A stretch of DNA of 5,680 bases. Source: Reyranella sp. Its GTDB lineage: Bacteria; Pseudomonadota; Alphaproteobacteria; Reyranellales; Reyranellaceae. The notes under the pieces are model-generated. The model did no database searches and had not been told where the DNA came from. It saw only the letters and a program-made list of their open reading frames with translations. Numbering within the stretch: position 1 is the stretch's first letter; every line of letters begins with the position of its first letter. Shown here piece after piece: positions 5,256-5,680 of the stretch. A program made the translations under genes and the position numbers. Where the stretch lies: assembly GCA_016780605.1 (NCBI GenBank), contig JADHLS010000407.1, positions 1 to 5,680 on the forward strand. Reading direction: 5' to 3'.

Positions 5256-5680
5256 CTAGAGGCGGGAACCCCAAAAACCTTTGGACGGTTTTGATCCTGT
5301 CGGCTCGCTCGGTGGAGGCGCAGAAACAGACGCCGGCTGCGGCGGCGGCTGCGGCGACGGCGACGTATCCGGCCATGGCTGCGGCTTGGGTGGATTGGTC
5401 GGTGGACGGCATACGGCGCGCTGCGCGGGATTGGGATCGCCGCTCGCATCACGATTCCACCAACCGCCGCCCAGGGCCTGGAACAGGCCGGCTGTGTCCG
5501 AGAAGCGTGCAACGCGCGCCGACACAAGCGCCGACGCCGCGGTCTGGTAGGTCAGCTCGGCATTCAGGACGTCGAGAACGCCCGCATCGCCCGCCACTTG
5601 GCGGCGACGGGTTATGTCCAGGCTGAGACGTGCCGCATTCTCGGCGTTCGATGCCGCCTGCAACGTCAGGGCGTCGAATT
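5256..5680 (-). CDS. Outer-membrane efflux channel (TolC/NodT family), C-terminal part, partial
   Basis: The 5' end lies beyond the right edge of the window; 140 codons are visible plus the stop (TAG at 5256-5258). The visible N-terminal two thirds match the last helical repeat of TolC/OprM/NodT outer-membrane channels: LTLQAASNAENAARLSLDIT, then RRRQVAGDAGVLDVLNAELTYQTA, then ALVSARVARFSDTAGLFQALGGGWW. 'Y..G..s.lDvLnAe..y..A' and the terminal 'LfqALGGGW' are hallmarks of this family, the outer-membrane exit duct of tripartite RND or MFS pumps. After GGGWWN the protein continues for 65 residues with 20 prolines and ends ...GFWGSRL, whereas family members usually end soon after GGGW. The periplasmic adaptor and inner-membrane pump are expected off the right edge but are not seen. 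It is followed by the barrel gene after 17 nt, so the block-3 genes are probably one transcript. Confidence 0.85.
   Translation of the reverse strand, partial: FDALTLQAASNAENAARLSLDITRRRQVAGDAGVLDVLNAELTYQTAASALVSARVARFSDTAGLFQALGGGWWNRDASGDPNPAQRAVCRPPTNPPKPQPWPDTSPSPQPPPQPASVSAPPPSEPTGSKPSKGFWGSRL
5259..5453 (-). other. Proline-rich C-terminal extension of the efflux channel
   Basis: These are the 65 codons after GGGWWN. They hold 20 prolines, with runs such as NPPKPQPWP and SPSPQPPPQP, and one cysteine. Many of the proline codons are CCG with G in the third position, as expected of a real coding frame in a GC-rich genome. The DNA is locally repetitive (CGG/CTG units around 5335-5366). Such a tail is likely disordered or polyproline, exposed at the periplasmic end of the channel. 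Confidence 0.6.

Noticed and set aside
5335..5366. CGG/CTG-rich tract as a microsatellite
   Set aside because: The units are imperfect and are explained by CCG/CAG codons for Pro and Gln in the efflux channel tail.
4399..5412. Longer version of the barrel protein starting at ATG 5412 (337 residues)
   Set aside because: It would overlap the efflux gene by more than 150 bases, places an Ala-rich segment before a clear signal peptide, and ignores the well-spaced AGGAG in front of ATG 5238.
5126..5626. Plus-strand ORF opposite the efflux channel tail and barrel start
   Set aside because: The opposite strand carries a recognised TolC-family end and a signal peptide; the Ala run is the complement of the CGG/CTG-rich tail codons.

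Overview
The window is GC-rich (roughly 60% or more by eye), with tight gene packing, 4-base stop/start overlaps and typical Shine-Dalgarno sequences. It encodes c-type cytochromes, an outer-membrane barrel, a probable lipoprotein and a TolC-type efflux channel, so the source is a Gram-negative bacterium, most likely a proteobacterium. No marker here fixes the class. There is no rRNA, tRNA, CRISPR array, transposase or phage gene.

Block 1 (1-1375, + strand) is a translationally coupled three-gene cluster: a four-helix cytochrome b561-type membrane protein, a monoheme cytochrome c of the SHP ('sphaeroides heme protein')/DUF1924 type, and a diheme cytochrome c of the DHC type. This is the known cytb/SHP/DHC partnership. 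Electrons would pass from the quinol pool through the b-type protein and the diheme cytochrome to SHP, whose heme can bind small ligands such as O2 or NO. The residue I align with the unusual Asn heme ligand of SHP is Asp here.

Block 2 (1376-3920, + strand) is a full-length P2-like cation-transporting P-type ATPase of 825 residues. The catalytic motifs are intact, but the M4, M5 and M6 ion-site sequences are not those of a classical Ca2+ or Na+/K+ pump. A 14-bp FNR/FixK-like sequence and a perfect hairpin lie between dhc and the ATPase. A better FNR-like box (9 of 10 conserved positions) lies downstream of the ATPase, in the 149-bp gap between convergent genes, where it serves no annotated gene.

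Block 3 (4070-5680, - strand) is a cell-envelope operon read right to left. It holds the C-terminal part of a TolC/NodT-type outer-membrane efflux channel with an odd proline-rich tail, then a 279-residue secreted outer-membrane barrel-like protein of unknown function, then a 108-residue BamE/SmpA-like probable lipoprotein. The efflux gene runs off the right edge.

Overall, blocks 1 and 2 suggest respiratory/redox physiology with possible low-oxygen control, and block 3 is an unrelated envelope/efflux unit converging on them. The points most worth a second look are the SHP ligand substitution, the ion-site signature of the ATPase, and the orphan FNR-like box, which could drive a small or antisense RNA.
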